From positions 1,302,001 to 1,366,000 of the forward strand of contig NZ_AQOV01000002.1 of the NCBI RefSeq assembly GCF_000365425.1: a DNA stretch of 64,000 nt, written 5' to 3'. Position 1 is the stretch's first letter, and every line of letters begins with the position of its first letter. This stretch comes from Methylomonas sp. MK1. Lineage in GTDB: Bacteria; Pseudomonadota; Gammaproteobacteria; Methylococcales; Methylomonadaceae. Shown here in pieces: positions 29,101 through 37,598 of the stretch. Both the position numbers and the translations under genes were made by a program. The notes below the pieces were generated by a model. The model was not told the origin of the DNA, did no database searches, and worked only from the letters and a program-made list of their open reading frames with translations.

Positions 29101-29364
29101 AGAAAACTGCCTATCGATCAATTGAAGATTGATCAAAGCTTTGTGCGGGATATTTCTGTTGATCCGGACGATACGGTGATTGTGCAAACGATTATCGCCA
29201 TGGCGAATAATCTGGGTCTGGACGTCATAGCCGAAGGGGTGGAAACCGAAGAACAACGTCGGTTTCTGGAAAACCATGGCTGCCATACATTTCAAGGCTA
29301 TCTCTACAGTAAACCTTTGCCGTTAGATGGTTTTGAGCGCTTATTAGCCTTAAGGGAACATTGA
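26104..29364 (+). CDS. bphP: Bacteriophytochrome with PAS-GGDEF-EAL output
   Basis: A 1086-residue red/far-red photoreceptor. Order: N-terminal extension with chromophore Cys16 (KCAAEPIHQIGQIQPHGVLL), PAS (about 20-115), GAF with FPASDIPAQARRLY near residue 205 and the conserved His pair in LIACHHF near 289, PHY (about 320-510), PAS (about 525-650), GGDEF (SRLGGDEFVVML, with inhibitory site REGD) and EAL. The EAL motif reads EVL (IGAEVLIRF); ELTESLVLDDI and DDFGTGNSS are kept. It lacks a histidine kinase: light should act directly on cyclic-di-GMP. Heme oxygenase lies just upstream. Confidence 0.93.
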   Translation: MGDIDQQALQQALEKCAAEPIHQIGQIQPHGVLLVLSADHPYLVLQASANFSEFFSELTGDVCGKPLQELVGEKTAGQIEQMFQSAQCKNTAAGKLSIPQHRGPLDLQAHAYVSDGLYVLELVPDLDADQEGRLSELLMQMQESLLRYDANSDFSRYFDDVALLVRRMSGYDSVMIYRFDSHWNGQVISQNSVDHAPSYLGLHFPASDIPAQARRLYTCNLVRLVADIDAEPVPILPGVNPVTERPLDMSYSALRCLSPIHIQYLRNIGVQGSMVISLLQNGRLWGLIACHHFTVKRVSIAQREAVTFISRMVSSKLSSIEALEQYNCVASANHVIGELLNYIFTDQEQMVLKRLLPQLMSLLDANGIVAVVEGKRHVYGEMLKPGDLRALLLWLGKQASGQIFSSDHLANDFVPAEKYQHIASGILTTPLPGDMRNVIVWFRQEKPRTVNWAGKAEKGLVMDQNGNYQLTPRQSFEMWTELWRGRSEPWSHVQIDIARMLAMTLPEGLAQKSRLEQALRKQQLLDAELRIAATAFESQEGIVVLDENRLILRVNQAFTRITGYLSEEVVGKNPRVLELDLQGVGYYAEMWERVDNSGVWEGEICSKRKDGKVFPIHLAISTVKDQEGCVKNYVATFVDITSIKAAAEEIERLAFYDPLTGLPNRRLLQDRLKRALIASARSGREGAILFIDLDNFKTLNDTLGHDMGDLLLQLVAQRLVACVREGDTVSRLGGDEFVVMLTDLSDEVLDAGAQTEIIANKILSALTQTYRLADHEYRNSPSIGAVLFNDHESDMESLLKQADIAMYQAKKAGRNTIRFFDPAMQASINARVKLEADLHCALANKQFQLYYQPQVSQGLDIIGAEVLIRFQHPERGLVSPAEFIPLAEDIGLIVPIGRWVLETVCRQLKSWESRAHTQHLQLAANVSARQFRQSDFVDVVRQIIRESDINPNRLKLELTESLVLDDIDETIRKMHALREIGVGFSMDDFGTGNSSLSNLRKLPIDQLKIDQSFVRDISVDPDDTVIVQTIIAMANNLGLDVIAEGVETEEQRRFLENHGCHTFQGYLYSKPLPLDGFERLLALREH

Positions 29365-29610
29365 ACGAGCTGATTCCGCTCACAGCGCTACAAACTCGCC
29401 GAACGGAATTACCGACTACCGGCCCCATATGTTCGCCGAAGGGTCTGATTCGAGCCTCCTAACGCGGGCTGCACTTGTTTTATTCTGAGGTGAGTCCAAT
29501 CATCATGGGCGGCATCTGACCTGGTATATACCGGTCAAAAAATTCCCACGGCAAATACTTATCTGTAGAATCGCGGTTTTTTGCCAAGCGATCCGGGGAG
29601 CAAAAGTCGA

Positions 29611-30327
29611 ATGGGTAGAGCGTATCAAAACCGTAAAGTGTCCATGGCCAAAACGGCTGATGCCAAGGCCAAGGTTTACAGCAAATATGGCCGGGAAATC
29701 TATATGGCCGCCAAATCCGGCGGTATCGATCCATCCGGCAATTTGACCTTGCGGGGGTTGATCGATAGAGCCAAAAAAGACCAGGTGCCTACCCATGTTA
29801 TTGAAAAAGCCATCGATAAAGCGAAGGGCGGCGGCGGGGAAGATTTCGCGCCCGCCCGCTACGAAGGCTTTGGACCTGGCGGTTGCATGGTGATAGTCGA
29901 TTGCTTGACCGACAATCCTAATCGCACCTTTGGCGATGTGCGCCTGTGTTTTACCAAAACCAAATGCAAGATCGGCACCCAGGGTGCGGTCAGTCATATG
30001 TTCGATCATGCGGCCATCTTGGCTTTTAAATATGGCGACGAAGATGCGGTACTGGAAGCGCTACTGAGCGCGGATGTGGATGTGTCCGACATCGAAAACG
30101 AAGACGGCAAGTTGACCGTGTTTACACCCCACGCCGACTACGCCAAAGCGAAGCAAGCCTTGACGGATTTGTTGGGCGAGATCGATTTTGAAGTGGATGA
30201 AATTCAATTTATGCCCAGAAGCGTTACCCCTATCGGTGGCGACGATGTGGCGATGTTCGAAAAGTTTTTGGATATGTTGAACGATCTGGACGACGTGCAA
30301 AACGTTTTTCATGATGCCGAGTATTAA
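29611..30327 (+). CDS. YebC/PmpR family protein (YeeN-like)
   Basis: A 238-residue protein of the YebC family, originally described as transcription regulators; members also act on ribosomes stalled at proline runs. It has [21 protein letters not shown], the [19 protein letters not shown] core and an acidic C-terminus. The N-terminus resembles the YeeN branch rather than RuvC-linked YebC. ATG 29611 has GGGGAGC in front; an in-frame ATG 30 bases earlier is less likely. It stands alone. Confidence 0.88.
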   Translation: MGRAYQNRKVSMAKTADAKAKVYSKYGREIYMAAKSGGIDPSGNLTLRGLIDRAKKDQVPTHVIEKAIDKAKGGGGEDFAPARYEGFGPGGCMVIVDCLTDNPNRTFGDVRLCFTKTKCKIGTQGAVSHMFDHAAILAFKYGDEDAVLEALLSADVDVSDIENEDGKLTVFTPHADYAKAKQALTDLLGEIDFEVDEIQFMPRSVTPIGGDDVAMFEKFLDMLNDLDDVQNVFHDAEY

Positions 30328-30531
30328 GAGCAAAACCGCTCAGTAACTTGGGATATTAAATTCAGGAACCTTAGCGTTCCTGAGCTATTAAAACGCGTTG
30401 CCATTGCTTGTTTTAGCGTAATAACGCGGCTATTGTTTCCTTTTGTAAAACAAATAATGCTTATTCAATGGTATTGTTAATAAATTAGATCTATCTTATA
30501 GTGTAAGCGTGTTTATTACGGAGTAGAAAAA

Positions 30532-30687
30532 ATGAATGACTTACAAAAAGATATCTTGAACGGTTTGGCCTTTATCACCGGCGTGATCGGTTTTATGTCA
30601 GGCGAATTTATTCTTTCATCGGCATTATTTGCTTCAACGACTGTCGCCAGCAATATCAGCGTAAATCGGAAGAAAAACCGCGATTAA
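30532..30687 (+). CDS. Small membrane protein (51 residues)
   Basis: A 51-residue reading frame with a ribosome site (GGAG, 8 bases before ATG). It encodes MNDLQKDILNGLAFITGVIG, then a hydrophobic stretch with FMSGEFILSSALFASTTVA, and a basic tail (NRKKNRD). Probably one or two membrane helices. A TATAGT-like -10 lies at about 30497. The family is not recognised. Confidence 0.5.
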   Translation: MNDLQKDILNGLAFITGVIGFMSGEFILSSALFASTTVASNISVNRKKNRD

Positions 30688-30817
30688 GCGAGCTTGCAAT
30701 AGGGTTTTACAGGGAAACAACGCATCGGCTGAGGCCGGGTGTTTTCCCGAACCTGCTGTACCTTATTTGGCTTTGTCCTATCTGAGCGATCAATAACTTT
30801 GCATGTGATCGACGGGT

Positions 30818-32599
30818 TTAAAAATCTATCCGCTCCGGTGCCACCCGTAAAACTTCCTCGATGGTGGTAATGCCGGCGGCAACTTTTTCCGCACCACTTA
30901 GCCTTAAAGGGCGCATGCCTTCTCTGATTGCTTGGCGTTGCAGCAAAAGTGTGTCGCAGCCTTCCACGATCAGTTTTTGCAGAGTCGGGTGGTTTTCGAA
31001 AATTTCGTAGATACCGATACGGCCGGCAAAGCCGGTATTACGGCAGCTCTTGCAACCAACAGCCTTATAAATGTGCTTAGGGGTAGCGACTTTAAAAGGC
31101 GCGACCAATGCCTGCCACTGCGCTTGGTCTAAGGTTGTCGCGGTTTTGCATTGCCCGCACAACACCCTTATCAAGCGTTGCGCCATTACCCCCAAAATGG
31201 TTTGTTGAATCAGATAGCCCGGCAGGCCAAGATTTAACAAACGCGTCACCGCAGCCGGCGCGCTATTGGTGTGGAGGGTGGAAATCACTAAATGTCCGGT
31301 CAGCGAGGCTTGCACCGCCATTTCCGCCGTCTCCAGGTCGCGAATCTCGCCCACCATAATAATGTCCGGATCTTGCCGCAGTAGGGTGCGAATACCGCTG
31401 GCGAAGTCCAAACCGATATTGGCCTGAGTCTGCATTTGATTGAAAGCCGGTTCGATTTGCTCGATCGGGTCTTCCACGGTGCACAGATTGATTTCCGATG
31501 TGGCCAGGCGCTTTAGCGTGGAATACAAGGTGGTGGTTTTACCGGAACCGGTCGGGCCGGTCACGAGAATAATGCCGTGGGTCTGTTCGGTCATCCGGTT
31601 CCAAATCGCCAGCTCCTGTTTATTGAAGCCCAACTGCTCGTAATCGCGCAGCAACACTTCCGGGTCGAAAATCCGCATTACCAATTTTTCGCCAAAGGCC
31701 GTTGGCATGGTCGAGAGTCGCAACTCGATTTCCTTGCCGTTGCTATTCTGAGTTTTGATCCGGCCGTCCTGCGGTAGGCGCTTTTCGGCAATATTCATCC
31801 TGCCCAGTATCTTCAAGCGACTAAGTACTGCATTCATAATCGGCATCGGGAGTTGATAAACCTTGTGCAGAATACCGTCTATCCTGAACCGCACATTGCC
31901 TTGTTGACGGCGTGGCTCGATATGAATATCGCTGGCACGCTGGTCGAAGGCATATTGCAGCAACCAGTTGACCAGATTGACCACATGCTGATTGTTCGCA
32001 TCCAGATCGGCGCTTTTACTCAGTTCGACCAATTGTTCGAAGTTTTGGCCTTCTGCGGCGCGGCCATCGTTATGGGTTTGCGCGCCTTTCAGCGATTTGG
32101 AAAAGTTATAAAACTCATCCAGATAGCGCTTGATTTCGTCCGGATTGGCAAACACGCAGCGAATTTTGCCGTGGTGCATCTTCGCCAAGTCGAGTTGCCA
32201 GGCACGGATGAAGGGTTCGGCGGTGGCTACCACGATTTCATCGGCGTCGATCTTGATCGGCAGAATATTGTAATTGCCGGCGTAAGCTTTACTGAACAAG
32301 GCAGTGACCGTAGGTACGTCGATTTTTAGCGGGTCGAAATAGTAGTAAGGCATAGCCAGTTTTTTCGCCAGCCATTGGGTCAAGTCTTCCTGAGTCAACG
32401 GGGTGCCGAGCTGGCTTTGGTCGGCGAGTTCGCACTCCGCCAACACTTTTAACGGATGCTTGTTGAGATTGATTTTGGCGACCGCGTACTGCCGGCATTT
32501 TTCGACATCCTTGGTGGACAACATGCCGTCCTCTTCCAGCCACTTCACGATCTGGTTGATGTCCAGCTTTCTGTCTTCGGATTTGTGTTCTTCCCGCAT
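30818..32599 (-). CDS. GspE/PilB-type secretion or pilus ATPase
   Basis: A 593-residue cytoplasmic hexameric ATPase of the type II secretion / type IV pilus family. An N-terminal regulatory domain (about 10-170) leads to the catalytic core: ASDIHIEPR, Walker A GPTGSGKTTTLYS, Asp box and Walker B (RQDPDIIMVGEIRD), the His box LVISTLHTN, and the zinc-binding pairs CGQC and CKSC. All residues are intact. No pilin or secretin gene is nearby, so the machine it serves is unknown; MshE/PulE-like orphan ATPases are common in this group. Confidence 0.88.
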   Translation of the reverse strand: MREEHKSEDRKLDINQIVKWLEEDGMLSTKDVEKCRQYAVAKINLNKHPLKVLAECELADQSQLGTPLTQEDLTQWLAKKLAMPYYYFDPLKIDVPTVTALFSKAYAGNYNILPIKIDADEIVVATAEPFIRAWQLDLAKMHHGKIRCVFANPDEIKRYLDEFYNFSKSLKGAQTHNDGRAAEGQNFEQLVELSKSADLDANNQHVVNLVNWLLQYAFDQRASDIHIEPRRQQGNVRFRIDGILHKVYQLPMPIMNAVLSRLKILGRMNIAEKRLPQDGRIKTQNSNGKEIELRLSTMPTAFGEKLVMRIFDPEVLLRDYEQLGFNKQELAIWNRMTEQTHGIILVTGPTGSGKTTTLYSTLKRLATSEINLCTVEDPIEQIEPAFNQMQTQANIGLDFASGIRTLLRQDPDIIMVGEIRDLETAEMAVQASLTGHLVISTLHTNSAPAAVTRLLNLGLPGYLIQQTILGVMAQRLIRVLCGQCKTATTLDQAQWQALVAPFKVATPKHIYKAVGCKSCRNTGFAGRIGIYEIFENHPTLQKLIVEGCDTLLLQRQAIREGMRPLRLSGAEKVAAGITTIEEVLRVAPERIDF

Positions 32600-32834
32600 G
32601 CGCCTGGTTTGCTATGATATATAGGTTTAGTCTAGCCAAATATGCCGGACGCTGTGTAGATTTGAAGCTTGGTGGTGGAATTTTTATGCAGAGCATGGAA
32701 CACTGCGAAAAAAGCATTGTGAGACGATGACAAAGGCTATAATAGCGAATCGATTCTTTAATTCCGGGGTAGCTTAAGCCTTAACCCTATAATTAAAGCT
32801 TCCAGAAACAATATACTTTCAGGATTTTTAAGCG

Positions 32835-33800
32835 ATGTTTACCCAATTGCATCCAGGCAAGAACCGTGCACTTTTGATCGAAGTGTGTTTATTGACCAGT
32901 GCACTGCTGCTGCCCGGATGCGCGAGTACCGAAAAGCGTGACGAGCTTTCGGTTTATGAGGCAGGCCACGCCGATCCGTACGAGGGATTTAACCGGTCTA
33001 TGTACGGGTTTAACATGACACTGGACAAATATTTTTTTAAGCCTGTTTCCGATGGTTATAAATTTATTACGCCCGATTTCATGGAAACCGGTGTTAATAA
33101 TTTCTTCACCAACTTGAAGGGTATTAACGTAGTGTTGAACGATGTCCTTCAGGGTAAATTCCAACAGAGCGCTTCGGACGCGGGACGCTTTTTAACCAAT
33201 ACCACCATTGGCGTGGGTGGCTTAATAGACGTCGCCAGCGAAGTCGGTTTAAAAAACAACGTTGAAGATTTTGGGCAAACTTTGGCTGTCTGGGGAGTCG
33301 GGCAGGGAGCGTATTTGGTGTTGCCGGTTTTTGGGCCCACCACTATTCGCGATGGCGGCGCGGGCATCCTCGATAGAGCTGCCAACCCAGGTACCTACGT
33401 GCCGGGCACCGGTATTCTCGAGGGGATAAATGATCGTGCAAATGCCGAAGGGGCATTGAACTTTATCAACGAGGCCGCGTTAGATCCCTATGTGTTCACC
33501 CGGGAATCCTTCCTGCAATACCGGCGTAATTTGGTGAATGACGGTAAAAACGAAAGTGCGAACTATGATCTGGATATTGATCCCACCGCTGACGTTGCGG
33601 CTGAATCTAAGCCCAAAAGCTCTGAAGCTCTCAAGCCATCGCTAGACACCACCAACAAGATTGAACAGAGTGTGTCACCATCCGTTCAGCCTGCTGTCGG
33701 CATTACTGCTGATACCGATGCCTTTAACAACATGTTGCAATCGTTTGAGGAAGCCTCAAACAAGCTGGATCAACTAAGTAAACACAGACGTAGAAAATGA
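32835..33800 (+). CDS. mlaA: MlaA (VacJ) outer-membrane lipoprotein
   Basis: A 321-residue lipoprotein that removes mislocalised phospholipid from the outer leaflet of the outer membrane. The lipobox LPGC is at about residue 28. The family core follows: YEGFNRSMYGFN, RFLTNTTIGVGGLIDVA, EDFGQTLAVWGVGQGAYLVLPVFGP. The C-terminal 90 residues are a low-complexity tail longer than usual. The other mla genes are not here. Confidence 0.92.
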   Translation: MFTQLHPGKNRALLIEVCLLTSALLLPGCASTEKRDELSVYEAGHADPYEGFNRSMYGFNMTLDKYFFKPVSDGYKFITPDFMETGVNNFFTNLKGINVVLNDVLQGKFQQSASDAGRFLTNTTIGVGGLIDVASEVGLKNNVEDFGQTLAVWGVGQGAYLVLPVFGPTTIRDGGAGILDRAANPGTYVPGTGILEGINDRANAEGALNFINEAALDPYVFTRESFLQYRRNLVNDGKNESANYDLDIDPTADVAAESKPKSSEALKPSLDTTNKIEQSVSPSVQPAVGITADTDAFNNMLQSFEEASNKLDQLSKHRRRK

Positions 33801-33971
33801 GGTAAAGCCCTGGTTGAGGCCCTCTATGCGGCCCTCTCCAGGTAAACCCCTTTTGACTGTTTCTTAACGTATTAGGGAGGGCATTTTTTCCTCAACGGCG
33901 TATGCAACAAAGCCGCACGGGTGTAATCAGCAGTTTGTTGTTTCCGCGAATTTGACTTTTTATACCTCGGT

Positions 33972-34262
33972 TTAATCCGATGGTGCGGAATTATCGGATA
34001 CAGATTGCTTTGCGGTTTGCCGCTTTTTCCTGACGGCATAGAAGTAGGTCATGCCGGAAATGGTGCCGCATACCGTGGCTAATTTATCCAGAATAGGCGC
34101 GACGGTTACTATCAAAGGTTCATCGACCAGCCCCAACCACACGCCAAAAGCGGTTAGTCCGGTCGGCGTGGCTATCGTCGCCGCGACAGCGGATAGGCCG
34201 GCGATGATACCGGTCGCCATGGCGATATGTTCCACCCTAGCGGCAATGGCTTCGTGATTCAT
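33972..34262 (-). CDS. Small holin-like membrane protein
   Basis: A 96-residue protein (from ATG 34262, MNHEAIAARVEHIAMATG) with two hydrophobic segments, about residues 15-40 (IIAGLSAVAATIATPTGLTAFGVWLGL) and 50-70 (TVAPILDKLATVCGTISGMTYF), and a basic, charged tail. Its layout resembles small holin-like or 2TM proteins, but no family is certain. An in-frame start at 34298 is possible. No lysis gene is nearby. Confidence 0.5.
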   Translation of the reverse strand: MNHEAIAARVEHIAMATGIIAGLSAVAATIATPTGLTAFGVWLGLVDEPLIVTVAPILDKLATVCGTISGMTYFYAVRKKRQTAKQSVSDNSAPSD

Positions 34263-34470
34263 GTGGATTGCGGGCGTATTATCGTGGACTAGTCGCAACC
34301 GGGTTTTCCCGGCAGCTAAGCAGAAAAATCGCCTGTATTTTAGTCATTTTCGAGGTGCTTGTCAGTGGGTGTGGGTAGCGAATGCTGGTGTAGATTATCT
34401 GCAATCGTTGGCGTTATCGGACTGAGGTTTCCTTGCTGTGCTGAGTGCTTTCAAGATTCGAAATTGGTGG

Positions 34471-34499
34471 TTGACATTCTTTTAAATCTGGAGTAATAC
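34471..34499 (+). promoter_or_regulatory. Consensus sigma-70 promoter
   Basis: TTGACA (34471-34476), a spacer of exactly 17 bases and TAATAC (34494-34499) match the housekeeping promoter closely. It lies 82 bases before the coiled-coil gene at 34582 and could also drive the flagellin gene. The rest of 34263-34581 holds nothing else recognisable. Confidence 0.7.
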
Positions 34500-34581
34500 G
34501 GTGTTCTATGGGAGTGAAACCCGCATGTTCATTCCGAAACCTGCCGCTGGCCTGCGGTGTATTGAGGGAGTTTAGATCGCT

Positions 34582-34971
34582 ATGTCTTCCCTAACTGTTT
34601 CCAGTGTTAATCAATCCGGCTTTCAACAGTTGAGCGCGCTGACGGCCAAGAGAAATGCGGATCAGGCCGAGCAAATGGCGCAAGCGTTGCGAAAGCAGGC
34701 GGATGCCGTTCAAGCGCAGGCCGACCAATACGCAGCCAAAGCGCAGGATCTCGATTCTCAAGCCAGTAAGGCTAAGTCGAACTCCGACGCTGCACACTTG
34801 AGATTGAATCTGTCCAACGCTTTTCAAGAAGCGGGCACCCAGTTAACTAACACCATTCAGAACGCCGAGGTAAGACCGTCTACCTATTCGCAAACAGTGG
34901 TGGGTATAACGACAAGTTCTGCGGCTGATGACAATAAAGCCGTGGGGAGCACTATAGACATTGTTGCTTAG
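34582..34971 (+). CDS. Coiled-coil unknown protein next to flagellin
   Basis: A 129-residue protein without signal peptide or membrane helix. Residues about 20-80 are a long Ala/Gln/Lys-rich coiled coil (NADQAEQMAQALRKQADAVQ and onward); the ends are Ser/Thr-rich. A strong promoter is visible upstream. Like the flagellin 190 bases downstream, it starts with a short Ser/Asn/Gln-rich segment. It might be a filament-associated or secreted rod-like protein, or a cytoplasmic partner. The family is not recognised. Confidence 0.6.
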   Translation: MSSLTVSSVNQSGFQQLSALTAKRNADQAEQMAQALRKQADAVQAQADQYAAKAQDLDSQASKAKSNSDAAHLRLNLSNAFQEAGTQLTNTIQNAEVRPSTYSQTVVGITTSSAADDNKAVGSTIDIVA

Positions 34972-35007
34972 CCTGATTACCGTTTAGGCAGATAAGCAGT
35001 AGAGTTA

Positions 35008-35131
35008 TTAACCCGGCCCTATTGATGACCGGTATGCCGTTCGGGCTGAGCTCGTCGAAGCCCAGTCTGGTGAGCCCAGGCCCAGTAGCTTCAGGGGCAT
35101 TAAGGCAAACGGTATCTAAGAGCCGAGTCAA
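35008..35131. repeat. Palindromic intergenic element, copy 2
   Basis: Starts TTAACCCGGCCCT and ends GAGCCGAGTCAA, with CCGTTCGGGCTGAGCTCGTCGAAG inside the left half and GCAAACGGTAT in the right. It is clearly related to 16958-17063 at both ends. It lies between the coiled-coil gene and flagellin, so a hairpin may separate their messages. Confidence 0.65.
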
Positions 35132-35161
35132 TAGTCAAAAAATAGTAAGCGAGGTGACATC

Positions 35162-35962
35162 ATGTTGTCGTCAATCAACACCACCACCAACCTGGATAAA
35201 TCCCAAAGTCTGATCCAAACCAGCATCCAGCGCCTTAGCTCCGCGAAGCGGATCAATTCGGCCGCCGACAACCCGGCTGGGTTGGCAATTGCCGACGCGA
35301 TAAGCAGTCGCTTGGGAGGCCAAAATCAAGCAATCGGCAATATCAACAGCGGTCTGTCGTTGACGGAAACCGCCGGTAGCGCCTTAACTCAGGTAACCGA
35401 CAATCTGCAACGCATCCGCGAGTTGACGGTGCAAGCCGGTAACAGCTCTTTGTCGGCCTCTGATCGGCGAAGTATTCAGGACGAGATCAATGGATTGGGC
35501 AAAAGCATCGATGGGATTGCCGGCAACACCCAGTTCAACGACCAAAAGCTATTGGACGGCAGTTTCTCCGGCCAATTGCAAATCGGCCCCAATGCAGACG
35601 ATACGCTTAGCTTAAGCTTGGGGAATGCGTCCAGCGCCGCCTTGGGTGTTTCGGGATTGGATGTATCCAGCGCTACGAATGCGGCCAATGCGCTGGATAC
35701 GATAGACAGCGCGATTAACAACGTCGGGAATGAGCAGAGTAACTTGGCCAGCACTGCTGCGGGCTTGAATTCGAACCTAGCCAATCTGAACAGCAGCTAT
35801 CAGAATCTAGCCGAAACGCGCAGCCGTATTCAAGATACCGACTACGCGCAAACGGCTGCGGACTTGAACAAGGGTAAAGTGCAAAACCAGGTGGCTAACT
35901 ATGCGCTCAAGCTATATCAAGACAATCAAAAAGCGGCATCCGCACTGTTAACTGGAATTTAA
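35162..35962 (+). CDS. Short isolated flagellin
   Basis: A 266-residue flagellin. The N-terminal D0/D1 part (residues 1-130: RLSSAKRINSAADNPAGLAIAD, IGNINSGLSLTETAGSAL, LQRIRELTVQAGNSS) and the C-terminal D1/D0 part (residues about 190-266: RSRIQDTDYAQTAADLNKGKVQNQ) are complete, with only a small middle. No other flagellar gene, FliS chaperone or obvious sigma-28 promoter is near. A ribosome site (GAGGTGAC) precedes the ATG. It may be an extra filament subunit or serve a different secreted structure. Confidence 0.9.
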   Translation: MLSSINTTTNLDKSQSLIQTSIQRLSSAKRINSAADNPAGLAIADAISSRLGGQNQAIGNINSGLSLTETAGSALTQVTDNLQRIRELTVQAGNSSLSASDRRSIQDEINGLGKSIDGIAGNTQFNDQKLLDGSFSGQLQIGPNADDTLSLSLGNASSAALGVSGLDVSSATNAANALDTIDSAINNVGNEQSNLASTAAGLNSNLANLNSSYQNLAETRSRIQDTDYAQTAADLNKGKVQNQVANYALKLYQDNQKAASALLTGI

Positions 35963-36021
35963 ATAAAGCTAGATCCTCATCAGTTTAATAGGGTTCTGAT
36001 CTGCCAGGAATCGCGCCACCG

Positions 36022-36831
36022 CTATTCAGCCACCTCTTCGGTCCGGACCATAAAGCTCAGTAGCGTATTCGGACCGAAGCTACAACTAATCGGTACGTCG
36101 GCCGCATCGCGGCCGCGAGCGATCAGCACCCGGCCGATGCGGGGGATATTGTTGCGGGCGTCGAAGGTGTACCACTGGCCGTCAAGATACGCCTCAAACC
36201 AGCCGGAAAAATCCATCGGACCATAGGGCGGCGGCATGCCCATGTCGCCCAGATAGCCGGTGCAATAGCGTGCCGGGATGTTCATGCAACGGCAAAAGGT
36301 GATGGCGAGATGAGCAAAGTCGCGGCATACGCCGGTCCTCTCTTGATAAGCCTCCCAGGCTGTCTTGGTGCGGCGGGCGTGCTGATAGCCAAACTCGATA
36401 TGCCGGTTAACATAGTCGCAAATCGCCTGCACCCGTGCCCAGCCGGTCGGCGCATTCTCAAACAACTGCCAGGCTATCTCAGTCATATGATCGGTTTCGC
36501 AATATCGACTGCCTAACAGAAACACCAGCGTTTCGTCGGGCAGATATTCCACCGGCGTTTGCTTGGCCTGAGAAATAAGCCGGTCCGGCACGCCGCTATC
36601 CCTGACTAAGCCGTCTGCGAAAAGTCTGAGCCTGCCCTTGGGCGCGACGATGCGATTGCACCAATTGCCGAAGGTGTCGCGATAAGCGTTGATAGGAATG
36701 GTCGGCTCCGTCATCAGGTAGTCCGGAATGATGACGTCGGAGACGCGAGAGTAGTGTACGCCCAAGGTCAGCAGCATCGGGGTCGGCTGCGGACAGTCGT
36801 AAATGATTTCGTAGCCTATGCGGATTTTCAT
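36022..36831 (-). CDS. Transglutaminase-like protein of the Anbu operon
   Basis: A 269-residue cysteine-protease-fold protein. TGVCRDFAHLAITFCRCMNIPARYCTGYLG carries the expected catalytic Cys. The segment that usually holds the catalytic His (HAW in many relatives) reads DFSGWFEAYLDGQWYTFDARNN, with Asp kept in FDARNN, so activity may differ from classical members. The start overlaps the stop of the gene before it by four bases (ATGA). Transglutaminase-like genes are typical companions of Anbu. Confidence 0.85.
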   Translation of the reverse strand: MKIRIGYEIIYDCPQPTPMLLTLGVHYSRVSDVIIPDYLMTEPTIPINAYRDTFGNWCNRIVAPKGRLRLFADGLVRDSGVPDRLISQAKQTPVEYLPDETLVFLLGSRYCETDHMTEIAWQLFENAPTGWARVQAICDYVNRHIEFGYQHARRTKTAWEAYQERTGVCRDFAHLAITFCRCMNIPARYCTGYLGDMGMPPPYGPMDFSGWFEAYLDGQWYTFDARNNIPRIGRVLIARGRDAADVPISCSFGPNTLLSFMVRTEEVAE

Positions 36832-37589
36832 TGGATTACTCCTGGGTGGGCGAAATAACGAGCTAGGGTTTGCTGAAGCGATACGACGATCTTCTGGCGC
36901 AGCTCAGACCAGTGTCGGTCCGCCGCCAAAACGTGCTTTTGGTTTATTTCCAGTTCGATACCCAGATAGGCATCGGCGGGTAGCCGTTGGCGAAACCAGC
37001 GGGTTTGCCCATCGTCCTTACCGGCATAGGGATAATTTCGGCGGATTTGCAGTTCGGGTGCACACGCTTTTAGGCTTGCTTTCCAGCATTCGCAGAATGC
37101 CGCCTCGCCGGCTCGCGCCGGATCATAAAGCAAGCCGATATCGGCATTTCTCAGCTTACCTTCCAGCTCGGGCGTAAAGCTGTGAGAGGCAAGATGAATC
37201 ACTTGGCTATGCTCGACAAGCGTTTGCCGAATCAGGCTATCCACCTGCGTCCGATAGGGCTGGTAATAGTGCTGCACGATCTGTTCACGCACCTGGGTCG
37301 GGGCATTTTGTATGCTTTTAACGTGCAGATTTGGATGACCTAGGGATCGATTCAGATCGACCAGCAAACGGCTGACGGTGGACGTCACAAGCGGTGCGGA
37401 AAATGCCTTAGCCAAAGTTTTAGCCATGAGCAGCGCGCCGGGATCAAAGCCGCGATGGGAGTTCAGCAAAGCCTGATAGTCGTGAAAATAAGCTTGATAG
37501 GGTTCGGGAATCCGGTTGCCGCCGTGTTCGCAAGTGATCACCAGGCTATATTCGCCGCGTTCATCGACCATCGTCGGTTCCGGGCGCAT
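36828..37589 (-). CDS. N-formylglutamate amidohydrolase-like protein
   Basis: A 253-residue metal-dependent hydrolase family protein. The signature SLVITCEHGGNRIPEPY at about residue 14 holds the first metal ligands (Glu, His); HRGFDPGA, DLNRS and HLASHSFTPEL follow, and GIELEINQ is near the end. No histidine-utilisation gene is near, so its substrate here is probably not formylglutamate. It lies nine bases after the Anbu stop and overlaps the transglutaminase-like gene. Confidence 0.85.
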   Translation of the reverse strand: MRPEPTMVDERGEYSLVITCEHGGNRIPEPYQAYFHDYQALLNSHRGFDPGALLMAKTLAKAFSAPLVTSTVSRLLVDLNRSLGHPNLHVKSIQNAPTQVREQIVQHYYQPYRTQVDSLIRQTLVEHSQVIHLASHSFTPELEGKLRNADIGLLYDPARAGEAAFCECWKASLKACAPELQIRRNYPYAGKDDGQTRWFRQRLPADAYLGIELEINQKHVLAADRHWSELRQKIVVSLQQTLARYFAHPGVIQ

Positions 37590-37598
37590 CTGCGCGCT

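Noticed and set aside
34263..34581. Phage lysis module around the holin-like gene
   Set aside because: No endolysin, spanin or other phage gene is nearby; two short membrane segments alone are not enough.
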